From the NCBI GenBank assembly GCA_022385755.1, contig MU278353.1, positions 1,170,255-1,234,254 of the forward strand: a stretch of DNA of 64,000 nucleotides. Reading direction: 5' to 3'. This DNA comes from Trametopsis cervina (lineage: Eukaryota > Basidiomycota > Agaricomycetes > Polyporales > Irpicaceae). Below, one piece after another: positions 37,301 to 49,350 of this stretch. A model generated the notes under the pieces. The model did not search any database, had not been told where the DNA came from, and was given only the letters and a program-made list of their open reading frames with translations. Made by a program: the position numbers and the translations under genes. Position 1 is the stretch's first letter. Each line of letters begins with the position of its first letter.

Positions 37301-37470
37301 TCTGTGTACCACGTGGGTTATCTTTTGTATCGCGGGAAGCAGGTGAATAAGAACGAGAGCTGCATTTAGCATATTGTGCATCGCAGGAAGCAGCTAAAAG
37401 GAGAACAAGACGTACGTTTAGTTCGACACAGCCTCCGTCCCAAACGACGCCCAAGTCGCCTTGTAACCAT
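34394..37470 (-). CDS. DUF6535 membrane protein, array copy 4
   Basis: Four exons fit in phase: 37470-37412, 37359-37173, 37123-35416 and 35361-34394, giving 973 residues. Unlike the other copies, the first coding part is split by an extra 52-nt intron; splicing it joins RRLCRTKRT to SRSYSPASRD and restores alignment with copies 5 and 6. The membrane domain is standard (NGLFSAVLSAFFALAITLL, KQWLREYMKF, GLFFIGLCYYTAEL). The linker (STEALKSCAYRVWLKAPRRS) is of the same class as copy 7. The tail is long, Glu/Asp/Gly-rich (GAGAADGPGGVDAPSETEG) and ends in HWETEEN. The frame is open through the last intron, so an unspliced message would still encode a full protein with 18 extra residues. Confidence 0.86.
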
Positions 37471-37634
37471 CCGGGTAGTAGCGTAGGATGCGGGTCCGAC
37501 AAGACACGCGATGGCAGAGACTGCAGTGCAGCTTTCACTGACAGCGCTGGGTGGGCTGCAGAGGAGGGGTCGTCCGTTCCAGGTGCGCTGAAGATCGCGG
37601 AGAGGGGTGTGGTGTGTGGGGAAGAGGGACTGCT

Positions 37635-37672
37635 GGCTATGCAGACAGGGCGCTCGCGGACCCTTGGAAGGC
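37635..37672 (-). promoter_or_regulatory. Partial promoter block of array copy 4 lacking the TATA-like half
   Basis: AGACAGGGCGCTCGCGGACC (plus strand) matches the downstream half of the block of the other copies, but the ATATATTCACTG half is missing. Copy 4 may therefore be expressed differently. Confidence 0.4.
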
Positions 37673-38403
37673 GTGTCAACCGCGTGCTATCGATGGATGC
37701 CCTTCCATGCCAGACATCTTCTTTGCATTGCCCCCAGCGGGTTGTCCACGGTAATTATTGTTGACTGCACCGCTGCTCATCCATAGCGCAACATTACGCC
37801 TACAACGCGGGGATTAAATCACAAGAGCGAACATAGGCCGCGGTTGAAGCATCAATACCAGGGGACAGCTGGATGGTCGGTCGAAGTCGCGATGTTTGGT
37901 GAATGGGATGATAGGCAAAGTGAATGGGGAGGTGCAAGACGGGGTGTGAGTGGGCACAGTCTTGAGGTTGATAGCGAGTGCAGTGTACCGTTCTGCGATA
38001 CTTTTGTCCTTTATCCACCTGACAATTCAGTTGGGCGTGCGGGTCAGTCGGGTATAGGCATGTTGAGGAATTGTGGTGTTCAAGACTGAAGCCTGTGCAA
38101 GACGTTGTGCATTAGCTTACATCTGCGCTGATGAGTGCGAAGGTGTGTCACCTGTCGATAGACAGCATTGATTCCCCCGGCATTGTAACGTGTGGCAGCT
38201 GAGGCGAGGAGATCCAAGCGAGAGCGAGAACCAGAGGTGCGTCGTATATCCGACCAAAACGCAGAGCAGGGTCAGAAACGGACATTATGGGTGTGTTGAA
38301 AGAGCACGAGAGCACGGGAAAGACTACGAGAGGAGGAGGCAATAGGTCGCCTGCCAAGCAGTAGAGCGACGAGAGTGAGGACCACGAACAGAATGTGGGA
38401 AAG

Positions 38404-38425
38404 GATCTGCCCGAGGACCCCGAGG
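38404..38425 (+). repeat. Conserved spacer element, copy 4
   Basis: GATCTGCCCGAGGACCCCGA, one base different from the other copies, about 930 bp upstream of array copy 4, again preceded by TGTGGGAAAG. Confidence 0.7.
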
Positions 38426-38599
38426 TGAACGTGATGTCACCGAATCACCGCGTCAAGGAATTACTCACTTTGTTCAAGGCTCCCACCACTGCATACCTTT
38501 GTCACTCATAAAGCTGCGTCCACCACCTGCACTCTAGAACTCATCTATGCGCAGGGATGTGTACGAATACGTTCTTCCTCACTCTCAGACCAAATCATG

Positions 38600-41200
38600 A
38601 CGTGCCAGCTTGAGTGACCTGCGAGGGATGTTATTCACACGCCGTTATATACGCATATAATTTGCAGCCGCACCCGCTAGTTCCCCCACGACTTTGCGTG
38701 GCCGGCCTACCTACCCATCTCGAAAAGCATGAGACCGTTGGATCCACCGGCGTAGGTCTGCCACTGGCTACGTTCCATCTACGTATGCCCCTAAATCTGA
38801 TTATATTCACGATGCACTTATTCTGCTCATGCTGTTCTGTGCTACACAGACATCGCGGCGCGGCTGCTTGTACAACATAGTACAGACGGTTAGAGGATCA
38901 CCGATGTACGTATGCTATCTCCCAAATCATACATATACGTTCAAATCGCGTTAATCTGATACATCCGCAGCAATACCACTCACAAACATAGCTTGTACGT
39001 CAGTTGCAACAGGACCAGCTGTATGCGCGGGTGAGTAGCACATGTCCGACGTGCAACCAGGTCCCTTATCTAAATTACCCGCGAAAGCCCTGATATTAAC
39101 ACCAGACTTTACTTCGCTCCTCTCCGTTGGCGGGCCTGGATGCGATCCAAGTCAGGTCTGCGCAAGGACATAGCCCGCGTATTCTCGCAAGACCTTGAAG
39201 TATTTCCCTTTGGTCGGCTCCACACTTTCAGCACAGCCTTAGTCAGAGCTCGCTGTGCACCAAGACAGTATCAATATACAGTCCACGCTGCTGCACGTCG
39301 TATATGGATATGACTGCGCACAAGACGCACACCAGCTGCTTTTCCTGGATGTAGGCAGACGCGGACACTCGCCTACGTCGTGTACCCTTGGTAGTTGACG
39401 AAGACTGGTGCGTCGCCCTTAGCTTTTCATATCTATCCTACTCACACTCTGCCTTGCGCGCAGAATGCCTTGTCAATATCTTATTTGAACGTTCTCAGGG
39501 CTGTGCAGACCAGCGGTGCAACGCCCCTCTCCGTCCTCGTCCCCAACGAGACGTACTCATGGTTGCGGTCCCTCGAACAGCACGTCTCGCGCGGCTTCCT
39601 CGCCCAGCTCAGCGACATGGATTGCGCCATGCCTCCTGCTCTGTTGTCTCACTTTCTAACATCACAAATGCACCGCCGACTTCTCTTTGACTCCCTCAAA
39701 CACCCCGCTTCAGACACACTAGTTCAACATATTCAACATCCTCTTCTCCCACGCCCCTTGCACCACCTCGCGCCTTCCTTGGGCTCTTCGCTCGTCTCAA
39801 CCCCCGCCAACCACGTTTCTTACCATACCTATCTTGCCGCGTTGAGCTCTGCGATCGCCAATTTACTGCGTCTGTGCTGCCGCTCACGGCTCATGTAACA
39901 CCTTGCTCCTGCGCGGCAGCTCCTGAGGCGGCGAAGGGCCTAGACAAGCACGCCTGACGGGACGTCCAGTACGCTTGTATGTCAGACAGCTATTCGCGAA
40001 CTCATACACTGATTTCAGAGCTTGTACGGCTTACCAAGGTGCATGGCAGCGACAGTACGAACAGTTTGTCCTCTAACCTAGCTCAGGCGCGGAGTGTAGT
40101 CTAGCCGAATGCCTAGCCCGTCGTCAGATGCCGCAGAGATCGGAAGACTGACGAGGCCGCAGAATGACGGAACGCACAAAGGCCGCTACACGATCCAGGA
40201 CGTGTCTCCGACATCCAGATCAAGACGTGTGCGCAGCATCTCTTCGCACCTATAGTGCAACCCCAGCTGCGAATACCGTTCCACCAGTGCATAGAAACCA
40301 CTGCGCCACTCATATCAGGAAAAGTCAAGCAAACGTTGCACCCTTCGCCGAGGTACGCAGCATCAACCGCCACTTCGACCTCTTCCTGTGTACTAGAGCC
40401 GACACGGCTCGTCTTCCTGCCTTCCTGAATTCCCTCCTCCCTTGTGGCCTAGCTCTCTCGAGGTGTCCTCCCGTCTTCACCACTCGGAGACCATGTACAC
40501 TCTGTGAATAAATCGGCATAATCGGCAGGTGCAACGTTAACATCAGGTCGCTGCTCGTCAGGCGGAGTGTCCCTCGTGGATATCACCCGTGTAACTTACT
40601 TACTAAAAGTCCTTAGATCGGAGCAGCGAATAACCCTCCTCTCCCTTGGAACGTAGGTCGTCATTGTTCACCGGTGAAATAAAGCTCTGCAAACTTACCG
40701 GCGAGGGCGATGTAGATAGTACACTTGCACGCGGTGCTCCTATACTCCGCGAGCTCGTATCCGAACACGCACCGGACAGCGCATTAGAGATGGAACATGT
40801 CCATGCGCAAGACGGTTCACACTGGCAACACGCTGCCTAGGAGCTATCTGCAGCTGCTTGCCCCGAACTTGCAGAGTGCACACATCGCTATCCGTTCCTA
40901 TCTCAGCTCCGCGCACCTTGTGGCCCTCATGCGTCCAGATGGCCTTAGGGGTCTTGTGCTCATCTAGCCTCTCGCAGCATTATCCGCAAAGGTGCAGAAT
41001 AATGACAACCTACGCATGTCTGGATTTAATGAGTGCGAGGTATACTCTCGCAAGCCATCCTCGGACCGTTCTTGAGGAGTCTCTGGACGGTATTCCGCCG
41101 AAGAGTCTAGCATGCCCCCCTCCAGCTTCCTTCCCGGTTGCGCGAGGTCTTGTAGGTCCAGCTAGAGTACCCAGTGTACGTATCCAATGAAGATCAGAAT
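38600..41200. pseudogene. Degenerate non-DUF6535 paralogous sequence in spacer 4-5
   Basis: A long spacer that aligns in pieces with the spacers at 47190-49140, 53500-54700 and 61250-63700. Plus-strand peptides include SLEQHVSRGFLAQLSDMDC (compare SRKQHISHGLLVQLNNREH at about 47530) and VRSINRHFDLFLCTRAD (compare VRSMDGYFDLFTHTRAN at about 62400). Minus-strand peptides include EEVEVAVDAAYLGEG (compare EEVEVAVHAAYVGQE at about 62400). The longest open frame is 39395-39898 on the plus strand, but no start-to-stop gene with homologous ends can be built. I read it as a decayed gene of an unknown family co-duplicated with the DUF6535 genes. Confidence 0.45.
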
Positions 41201-41429
41201 GTGTCGTTTGATTGAGCTTGTATGAGCACCTTGTGGTGGGGAGTGATAATTGTGCAAGGGCATTACGGCTACAAAAATACGGCTACAGTGCAACTGTACA
41301 AGGTACCACACACACAACGCAGGGATGCCAAATTACAAGCGCGAACATTGACTACGTAGAGCGCGCCGTGCTACTTGAGCAAAGTGTGACTAATCTCAAA
41401 ATGATAGAGGCGTATCGTATCGACTGCGT

Positions 41430-41666
41430 CTACCGGAAATCCCTTACATCTTCATCCTGAGACCGTTGCAATCCCTCATCCACAACACCTTTATCATGCC
41501 CCGAATCCATGCCAGCCTTTTCTACACCACCTCCCGACGGTCCATGCCCTTGCTCATCGTCCTGAATTTTGAGAACGTCCGGATTGTCTCCCGGACCACG
41601 CGGTACGCTCTCCAGAGACCTATCGCCTGAACTACCTTCGCCCACTGAATTCACGCCAACCTGTCC
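41430..41666 (-). pseudogene. Orphaned C-terminal tail of DUF6535 copy 5
   Basis: Directly after the stop of copy 5, and in the same frame, the minus strand continues with GDRSLESVPRGPGDNPDV, DDEQGHGPSGGG and a final DVRDFR. This matches the ends of copies 3 and 6 (HVTTFR, HVMTFR). A single TGA at 41667-41669 cuts it off. Confidence 0.75.
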
Positions 41667-44600
41667 TCAACCTTCTTCAGCCGATCCAAGTTCCTGCTGA
41701 TCGTCCTTGTTTTCGAAGAGACCCTCCGGATTGTCTGCGATAGTTTCCGCCTCAGGGAGTGCGTCGTTTGGAGACTTCGTGTCGGAGAGCTCCGCAGCCT
41801 CAAGAAGCACGTCCTCTGGAGGCTTGTCATGAGGAAACCCCGCAGCCTCCGAATTCAGGTCCGCTGGATCCTTCAAGATCGCGCCGCCCTGTTCATCATC
41901 GTGGTTACTGTCCGCCCCGAGCCCACGACCACCTGCCCTGAGAATGAGGTTGACGTTTGCATCAGGCTCAAGTCCTGCTGCAACTATCTCCGGATCGTTT
42001 CCATTATTTCCATGTTCCTCGGCCACGTCAGATGCATCCGCGCGATCGGCCTCGTTGCCAGAACCTCCACTGTCCTCAGCTTCACCGGGTGCGTCCAATC
42101 CTCCAGGTCCATCGGCAGCCCCAGCTCCGCCGCCAGATCCCTCGCCACGTTCCGTTAACGAACCGGCCCCGCTGCTGTCAACATTGTCTGTGGCAGGTTT
42201 GCGCAGGTACGGCTCAATGTCTTTCTTAGCTTCCTCTCTCTCCTCAGCGGTCATTTCCTGAAGACGTTTCACCCTCCAGAATCGCCGCCATGTAGGAATG
42301 GAGATGTCCATAAGCATCAGATAGAAGCCGTCGGGGACAGGAGACTCTTCTGGTTTGAATGCTGCGCGCCACGCCGCATATTTCCCGTCGTCGTCGCGAT
42401 TGCCGTCCTCGTTCTGCACATCCACACCAGAAAGCGCGTTGAAGCACGAGTGTATCTGTGTAGGTTCTTCATCTATTCCATCTTCGAGCACCACGGCCGC
42501 CTGGACCAATAAACTCAACGCGGCAAAGATCCCACACCAGCTCTCAGTCAAGGCCGTACTTTTGACATTTTCCCTGACACGATACACGCTCACTGCAAGA
42601 CATCTGCAAGCCTCCAGCACGGACGGCCTTGTGAGCTGATCCGGGCGATCTGTTGCAATATTCTCAATGGCGGCCGCGACACGGGATAGAGCTGATGAAG
42701 GAAATAGATCAGAGGAGATGTGGGCACAAATGGGGAGCGGTCTACATACCAGAGATGTCCGTACAGAAATCCTGATGTTCCACATAGAGTTCAAATGAAA
42801 GCGGGTAAGACTTGATGAACAACGTCAGGAGCTTCACCAGGTCCGCATCTGACTTTGATGATAGAGTCATGCGCCGAATAGCTGCTATTTTGTCCCTGAA
42901 TTCATAAGGGTCAACCGCGATGAGCTTGACGATGAACGAAAGGGCGTCTGACTGAGCATCCGACCACTCGCCATCCTGAGCAGCGATGTCGTCGCACAGC
43001 AGTTCGGTCAAGAACTCGACGGTGTCGCGGAGTGAACCCTCATTCAGCACTTTCCGCCACGGTGCGTCGTAATTGTCAGACTCAAACGAGTCTGTGAGTT
43101 CAAACTTTGCGAAGAAGGGTTTGACAGCAAATTTGATCTGAATGAGAGACTGTACCAGATCCAAATGGTACTCCCGACACGAGTGGTATGTGAAGTGTAG
43201 AAGAGCTCTCAGCCCTGGGGCAGACGGCACAGACACGGCAACTCCAGTAAATACATCAAGTCTCTTGTGGAGAGGTTCCCAAGATGGGTGATGCGCTTTC
43301 TCAAACCCATGGTGGGTCCAAAGGGAGAGGTAAAGAGCTGCGGTCCAGGAAGCTACTGGCCCCGGCTCGAAGTCCGTTGCAGAAGGGAGGATGCTGTTGA
43401 TTGGCAGGTGGTGTTCGAGCATAGAATGAGTGAAATCCAGCGCGCGAGACGTCGCCATGCTGCAGTCAATGATCTGAGGGGGGGTGTCAAAGCTTCCTTC
43501 CCATGGGACACGATGCTGCAGAATCTTCAGCACAAACCGAATGATGTCTTCTGGTGAAGGCGTAATTAACTGAAGTGCGTCGACCATGGCCGTCCCGACG
43601 ATCTCGTCGTTTCCTTGCAGTTTATCAGCATCCGCCATGATATCCAGATCGCCCGCTTCGTGTTTTGCCGCTGTCACTTCTTCATATGGTTCACTCGGTG
43701 CATTAAGACTGGTGAACTGCTCCTTTGTCCAACGATATAGCACTTTGGCCATACGCCCACGAAGCGAGGAGTCCCAGACTATATTGGAGGCATACGTTCT
43801 CACAGCTTGCAGAAGCATCTTCCATTGAGTGCGCGCACTACAACGTGCTGCGGTCACAAGCGAATCGAGCGCAGGTGTCTTATACGGACAATGGGCGGAG
43901 AACAGAGGGGATACCGTGACAAAGAAGAATATGAATCCCCAGCCTGCGACGAGAGGGAGTGTCGTGTTCCTGACGCTCGAGTGAAGTTCCGCAGTGTAAA
44001 AGCAAAGCCCGATGAAGAAGAGCCCGAGCGCGAGTTGGAGAAGAAGGGGAAGGCATGCAGCTATGGTGAGCACTTTCCATGTCTCCAAGCCAGCGCGACG
44101 GAAGTTGCGTATGCGAAGGCGGCCCTGGGGAAACGACGTCACAAATTTCATGTACTCGCGAAGCCACTGCTTCACGAGAATTCCGAACGAAGCTGTAGCA
44201 AGGCTGATGACGAGACTCGCAGCCCAAAGGTCGTTGATGCGAATGGCGTTGATTGAAGGCTCGAATGGCGGGGAGGACGTGGGTGTGGGGGACATGCTAA
44301 TGATGTGGTTGCCTTGGATCGTGTAGTTTGCATTCTGTATTTGCCTCAGCGTCGTCAACGTAGCCCCGGGAATGTCTTCTTGAAGGAGTGCGACAGCGAC
44401 GACAAGGAACGCGGAAAGGACAGCTGAGAATAGACCAATCTCGAAGGGTATCAGCACGTTATCATATACAAGCAATCCTATAACTTACAAAAACAAGAAG
44501 AGTATCGATGTCATTCTTGACGCCTTCAATCTGATCTTTGTCGAATTCGTCGACAGCTCTCTGGATCACAGCCCAGCCTATGGGCGTGTCGCGAGTGAGC

Positions 44601-44785
44601 ACATGGGCCGGGTTTGTTTGTGTGCCAAGGAGTGTGTCTTTTCTGTCATTGGGAGCGGCCGGAGGTGGTCGAGAGCTATAACCAGCATCTTCTATGTCGC
44701 GAGAAGCGGCTGGAAGCGAGCGAGCGCTGCGTTTGGTTCGATACAACCTGTGTCCCAATCGACGGCCCAGTGGTCTTGGAGCCAT
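41667..44785 (-). CDS. DUF6535 membrane protein, array copy 5
   Basis: Exons 44785-44489, 44439-42750 and 42691-41667 give 1003 residues. Exon 1 is of the MAPRPLGRRLGHRLYRTKR class. The membrane domain has IGLFSAVLSAFLVVAVALL, KQWLREYMKF and LPLLLQLALGLFFIGLCFY. A two-residue deletion in the loop after helix 1 (LRQIQNANY instead of LRQMSAQNANY) is shared only with copy 6, so these two are sisters. The linker (WDSSLRGRMAKVLYRWTKE) is of the class of copies 1 and 6. The tail is long and acidic with internal near-repeats (KPPEDVLLEAAELSD, KSPNDALPEAETIAD). It ends at SAEEG by a TGA, with about 80 homologous codons left beyond it. The body is intact, so it is probably functional with a shorter tail. 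Confidence 0.86.
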
Positions 44786-44966
44786 TTGCTACGGGACGTG
44801 GGTCAAACGGGACACGAGAGGGCGAAGGCTGCGGTAGAGCTACTGTGCCGATGACAGAGCCGGAGTCGCTGCAGAAAGGAGGCCGTACGTCACGGGTGTG
44901 CTGATGGTCGCGGAGGGAGGAGTGCAATGTGGGGAAGAGGGACAAAATAGTGGTCGACGCCTCCCA

Positions 44967-45013
44967 TATATTCACTGTGGGCTCTGCAAATAGGGCGTTA
45001 GTGGACCCTTGAA
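44967..45013 (-). promoter_or_regulatory. Conserved core-promoter block of array copy 5
   Basis: Minus strand CACAGTGAATATATGGGAGG and CCACTAACGCCCTA, about 180 bp upstream of the start codon. A palindrome-like TACCGCGCGATA (one mismatch) follows at 45023-45034. Confidence 0.55.
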
Positions 45014-46559
45014 AGGTGTTCCTACCGCGCGATATTATTGAGCAGCCTTTCAATTGGCATCGCGCCTAGGATACGGGGATAGAGCTGCGCGAGGAAAGAT
45101 CCGCTGCAGCTTAAGAGGGAAGTGTGCCGACCGGACCAGGGAATAGCTGCTGGGACCGTGAGAGCTACCCCAGCGAATATGGGATGTTGCTGTGCTTTCT
45201 CCGTGTCTGAGTGGTTGGTCAACAACGCGACGGATCCGATCTTCCAGCGGAGCGCCGTTAACGTGCCTCCATACCGGTGGCCCACGAGAGTTCTCAGGCT
45301 GCGTACAGGCCCTCTCGTGTAAGTTTGATCCCCAAACATCCGCGTCACCGTCTGGCGAAAGCCGTTGGTACCAGCAGTACATGCAAATACGCTGGTTGAC
45401 CGCGTCATAGTCGTGGGCACACTGAGCACACCTCTGAGGTGTGCAAATCCTCAACCGCAATACGCACGTGTGTACCAGGCCTCAGGCATCTGGCGGTCAT
45501 CAGAGAACTGCCCATCAACGGTTAAGGTTTGCGAACACGGTCAAGCGACAACAAGCGCACCACTCTCCAAGAACAGGGCATCCAGCGACACAAGCGTTGT
45601 CGCATATTTAGAGTCTCTTGGGCTTTAGCAAAGGTGCGCCGTGCTAGCTTGCTGAATGACACTTCAAGCTCAGGGTGCGGGAACCTGATGTGATATCGAT
45701 CTCTCTATCACGTACGTGTGCATGTGTGAGATGACTGTTAAGGGAATATAAACAGCACGGATGACACTCACAAAGTAGGGAAGGTCGTGCGTGGTAGCAT
45801 CGAGATGAATCCAAGGTTTTCTTGATGGCACTGGGCATTCTGCTATGAGCCGAAGGCAGAGTTCGAAGGCCAGTCGAAGCCGCAATGTATGGTAAATGAG
45901 ATGGCGGGCAAAGTGAATAGGGAGGTGCAAGACGGGTGTGAGAGAACTCACACTTCATGCCGATGGCGAGCGCAGTGTACCGTTCTGCAATGATCTTGTC
46001 CGTTATCGACCCACCAATCCAGTTGCACAAGCGAGTCGGTCTAATATCGATAAGTTGACGAACAGCGGTCTAGCTCCAAGCGTCGACACGGGGCAGTGAA
46101 CGACCGAGGTGGGCGCACCGGACGGCCACGACGCCAAGAGCACCGAGCTCGGGCTGCTCGTTGACATAATCAAACAGGACGTGTGCCGCCTCGAGCATGC
46201 GGCGTTGAACACGGGTGGGTTGTGCGCCGACGAGCCGAACGACGTTAGTGTCTTCACGGCGGATGGGCCACGCAAGAGGTGCTCCGGGTGCGTCTTCGAT
46301 TCGTGCTTCAAGTTCCGGGGAGGGTGGGCCGGCTGGGGCGTGACGTGATGTCTTCTAGTGGATGAGCAGCGGTGGAACGAATGAGACAACATGGTCCGGT
46401 CGGCCGTCGTACCGCACGTTGGGAGGGATCGTGGAGCAGCGTGTGCGCGGGCAGGGGTGTGACGGGGGGAACGGGGGGACAGAAGACTGGTGTGAGGGCG
46501 TGCGGGAGGACAGGCACCTCTAAGCTGTTTCGGGAGACGTACGCCACACCCTGCGAAGG

Positions 46560-46720
46560 CTATTCGGAAGCGTTGGAAGGCGTACAAGCAGCGCGGTACA
46601 AGCAGCTTCCATGCCATCGATCTTCGACGGACCGTTCATAACCGCTGACGTATTGTTCAATGCAGTCCTTGCCCCGCCTCTTCCCCCTGTGCCGATGCTC
46701 GTCCGTCGAGTCCACACATG
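46560..46720. repeat. Extra degenerate copy of array promoter-region sequence
   Basis: GTTGGAAGGCGTACAAGC, CTTCCATGCCATC, ACCGCTGACGTATTGTTCAA and GATGCTCGTCC follow the order seen next to the promoters of copies 4 and 7 (for example 59585-59720), yet no DUF6535 gene lies just left of it. A similar second copy is at 59870-60000. These may mark deleted array members. Confidence 0.4.
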
Positions 46721-47161
46721 AACAGATTATATCGCTTGTGTAGGTAGCCGATTGCCACAAGATCGACGGGTGCACCATGACATACACACCGTGATCAGCA
46801 CATCCAAGGCAGGCGCCATGATCACTGTGGTTCTGTGTCGCTGTCGTCCACAATAGACCGGCCGTGGTTCACTGGCAGGCGCAACTTGGGTCGAACATCG
46901 GCGGGTCAGCTTGTAGAGTAGTGCTGGAATAAAAGCTTGCTGCCGAGCGGACACTGCATATTGAAGATCAGTTCGCGAGCAGAATCTTAAGCGTTGTATG
47001 ATACATTACCTATAGGCCACGATTGGAGACGAAAGGCATCCGCGTTTCTGTACGCGGCAACGGTAGCGAGGAGACTTGAAGCAATCCTCTAAGACACAGG
47101 GGCGAGCGGGAGTCGACCGTGTGGTGAAGCTGGAGTGCAGTTACAGTAGCGCTCGTGCGTA

Positions 47162-47184
47162 GATCTGCCCGAGGACTCCGTGGG
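47162..47184 (+). repeat. Conserved spacer element, copy 5
   Basis: GATCTGCCCGAGGACTCCG then TGGG, about 2.4 kb upstream of array copy 5; followed by ATCATGTCAC. Confidence 0.7.
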
Positions 47185-47189
47185 CAGCA

Positions 47190-49140
47190 ATCATGTCACA
47201 CGCGCTGACCACAGCGTTCCTCACTTGTCGACTTATGTTTCTTTCTATATGCACTCGACCTTCTGGCTCCCGTGTGTCAGGATGCCCTACTATACAATCC
47301 CCGCACACACAAATGACATCACGGCTCGCTAGCTGGACTGGGGAAGATGTGTACGGGCTGACTGTAGCCTGGAGGTCAACGGAAACTGGTGCGTCGTTGG
47401 TTGCTTTCTACTTTTGTTCCATTTACGCTGTCCCATTTACAGAACATCCTCAGGGCATCGCGGACCAACAGCGCGACGTCCGGCCTCGTCCTCGCCCCAG
47501 TGAAACGCACTCTGACTCCGGTCTCGCAAGCAGCACATCTCACACGGTCTCCTCGTCCAGCTCAACAACAGGGAGCACAACATGCCTCCAGCTCTGATGA
47601 CCTGTTTTTCAACAAGGAACATGCAGCGTTGGCCTTCCTTCAGTTACTCAAGCACACCGGTTGAGATACACTCTCTTAAAGACCTCAACATCCTCTTCGC
47701 CTCCGCCCTTTGCAGCACCTCTCGCCTCCCTTGGTCCCGTCATTCATACCAATCTACGTCATGCCCTTGCTGTGCAAGGCCGACCTCGCTGAACGGCAAC
47801 AAACAACATTGCCACCGCGCCTGTGCTGCTGCACACCGCTTGTACACGCCCTGCTCCTGCACGGCAGTTTTTCAGGCGACGATAAGCCTGGACGGGGCGC
47901 GATGGGCGACACCTCCGATACGCAGTGGCACTACATACCTCAACAAGACGTTCGCGTTCTCACATGTGGGCGTCAGGACCCGTTCATTCGCAAAACCAGC
48001 AAAAATACGGAGAATTCGTACTACCGCGTCGTTCGTGTGCGAGATGTCTTCGTATAGTGGGGGCCTGCCGCATACATCGGCCGCTATAAGACGTTGGAGG
48101 GATTAGAAAACTGCCACGGCCGTTTGAGCGGTGAAACGCACACGCACCGGTACCCGACCGAGGACGAACATCCAGGGCCACGATCAAGACGCATCCCCTT
48201 TAAAGTACTTGCCCTTGCGACCTAAGTCGTAACTGTCATTCAACAGCCCGCAGGAGCAAGCACGTACCTAATCACGTCGAGAAACTCCCTACGGACTTGG
48301 CCCGCTACACGTACGTCTTCCCTTTTTTTCGAAACACACGTACCTCGCGAAAAAGCGACTACCTGATCTTTTAGCTAAGGCATCCCGACGGCTACCCTGA
48401 CGCTTCCTGTACACTAAAGTCGCCATTCACCTTCCGACCGTCCTGAACCTTCGCCTCTCTCGCGGTGCGGCTCCGGCTCCAGGTGAATGACACGCAGCGC
48501 TTGTCCGTAAATCGCACACACCCTGGATTTATCGGCACGAACGATGCAGGCATTAACTGGCTGCTCGTCTGGTATCCTAAACGTGTCCCTTGTGGAGACG
48601 ACCGAGTGTGCGATCCGTTCCGAAGCTCCTGAACTAGAGCGGCGCATGAAACTGCATCCTCGAGAACAGAGTCCGCCTGTCCAATCTTAAATCGAATCGA
48701 ACTCACCGGAGAGGGTAACGCTGACGTTCATCCTGCACGTGATGCCCCTTGTACTCCCCACACTTTATACCGGACGGCGCGGTAGAACTCGACGAAATGA
48801 AGCACGTTCACGGTCCACATTGGCAACACGCTGCCTGACATATATCTGCAGCTGCTCGCTCCGACATTGCAGGACGCGCACGTGGGTGCGGTTCTCTTCC
48901 TCAGCTTTACACACCCGGCACTCCCCGCACGTCCGGATAGTATCAGATGCATGCGTTTGGCTTTGGTGAGTGCGAGGTGTACTTTCGCAAGTCATCCGTG
49001 GACGGCTCTTGAGGGTTCTGTGCACGGCATTCGCGCGGAGGGACCATGTCACTCTTGCTCCGGCCTCCTACCCAGGTTTGTAGATTCAGCTAAAGTACAC
49101 AGTGTACGTATGCAAAGAAAATTAGATTTGTCGTTCGATT
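47190..49140. pseudogene. Degenerate non-DUF6535 paralogous sequence in spacer 5-6
   Basis: Aligns in pieces with the spacers at 38600-41200 and 61250-63000. Plus strand: after a TTTACAG acceptor, NILRASRTNSATSGLVL (compare NVLRAVQTSGATPLSVL at about 39490); then YLNKTFAFSHVGVRTRSFAK (compare SQTFVFSHADIRSRAFAK at about 61980). Minus strand: VCAIYGQALRVIHLEPEPHR and SRSRTAREAKVQDGRKVN, the latter like SRSHAARKAGVHDGRKVN at about 62470. The frames are broken by shifts and stops, so no intact gene is claimed. Family unknown. Confidence 0.45.
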
Positions 49141-49350
49141 GAGCTTGTACGAGCACCCTGTGGTGGGGAGTCATAATTTGACAAGGGCATTACAGTTACA
49201 GAAATAAAGCCACAGCGCAGCCGCACGAGGCTACAGACATAATGCAGGGAAATAGATTCGCAGGCGAGAAGATTGGCTACGTAGAGCACACCGTGCTACC
49301 AAGGACTATATCGACAAAAGAGTGACTGATTACAGGTGTACCGACTGCAT

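Noticed and set aside
37471..37679. Longer N-terminus for copy 4 starting MTRLPRVRERPV
   Set aside because: This part does not align with any paralog and covers promoter-block sequence; the ATG at 37470 with a 52-nt intron restores the paralog N-terminus.
39395..39898. Calling the 167-codon plus-strand frame an intact gene
   Set aside because: Its start is not an ATG, the homologous stretches in other spacers are frameshifted, and its 3' half is low-complexity Leu/Ser/Pro.
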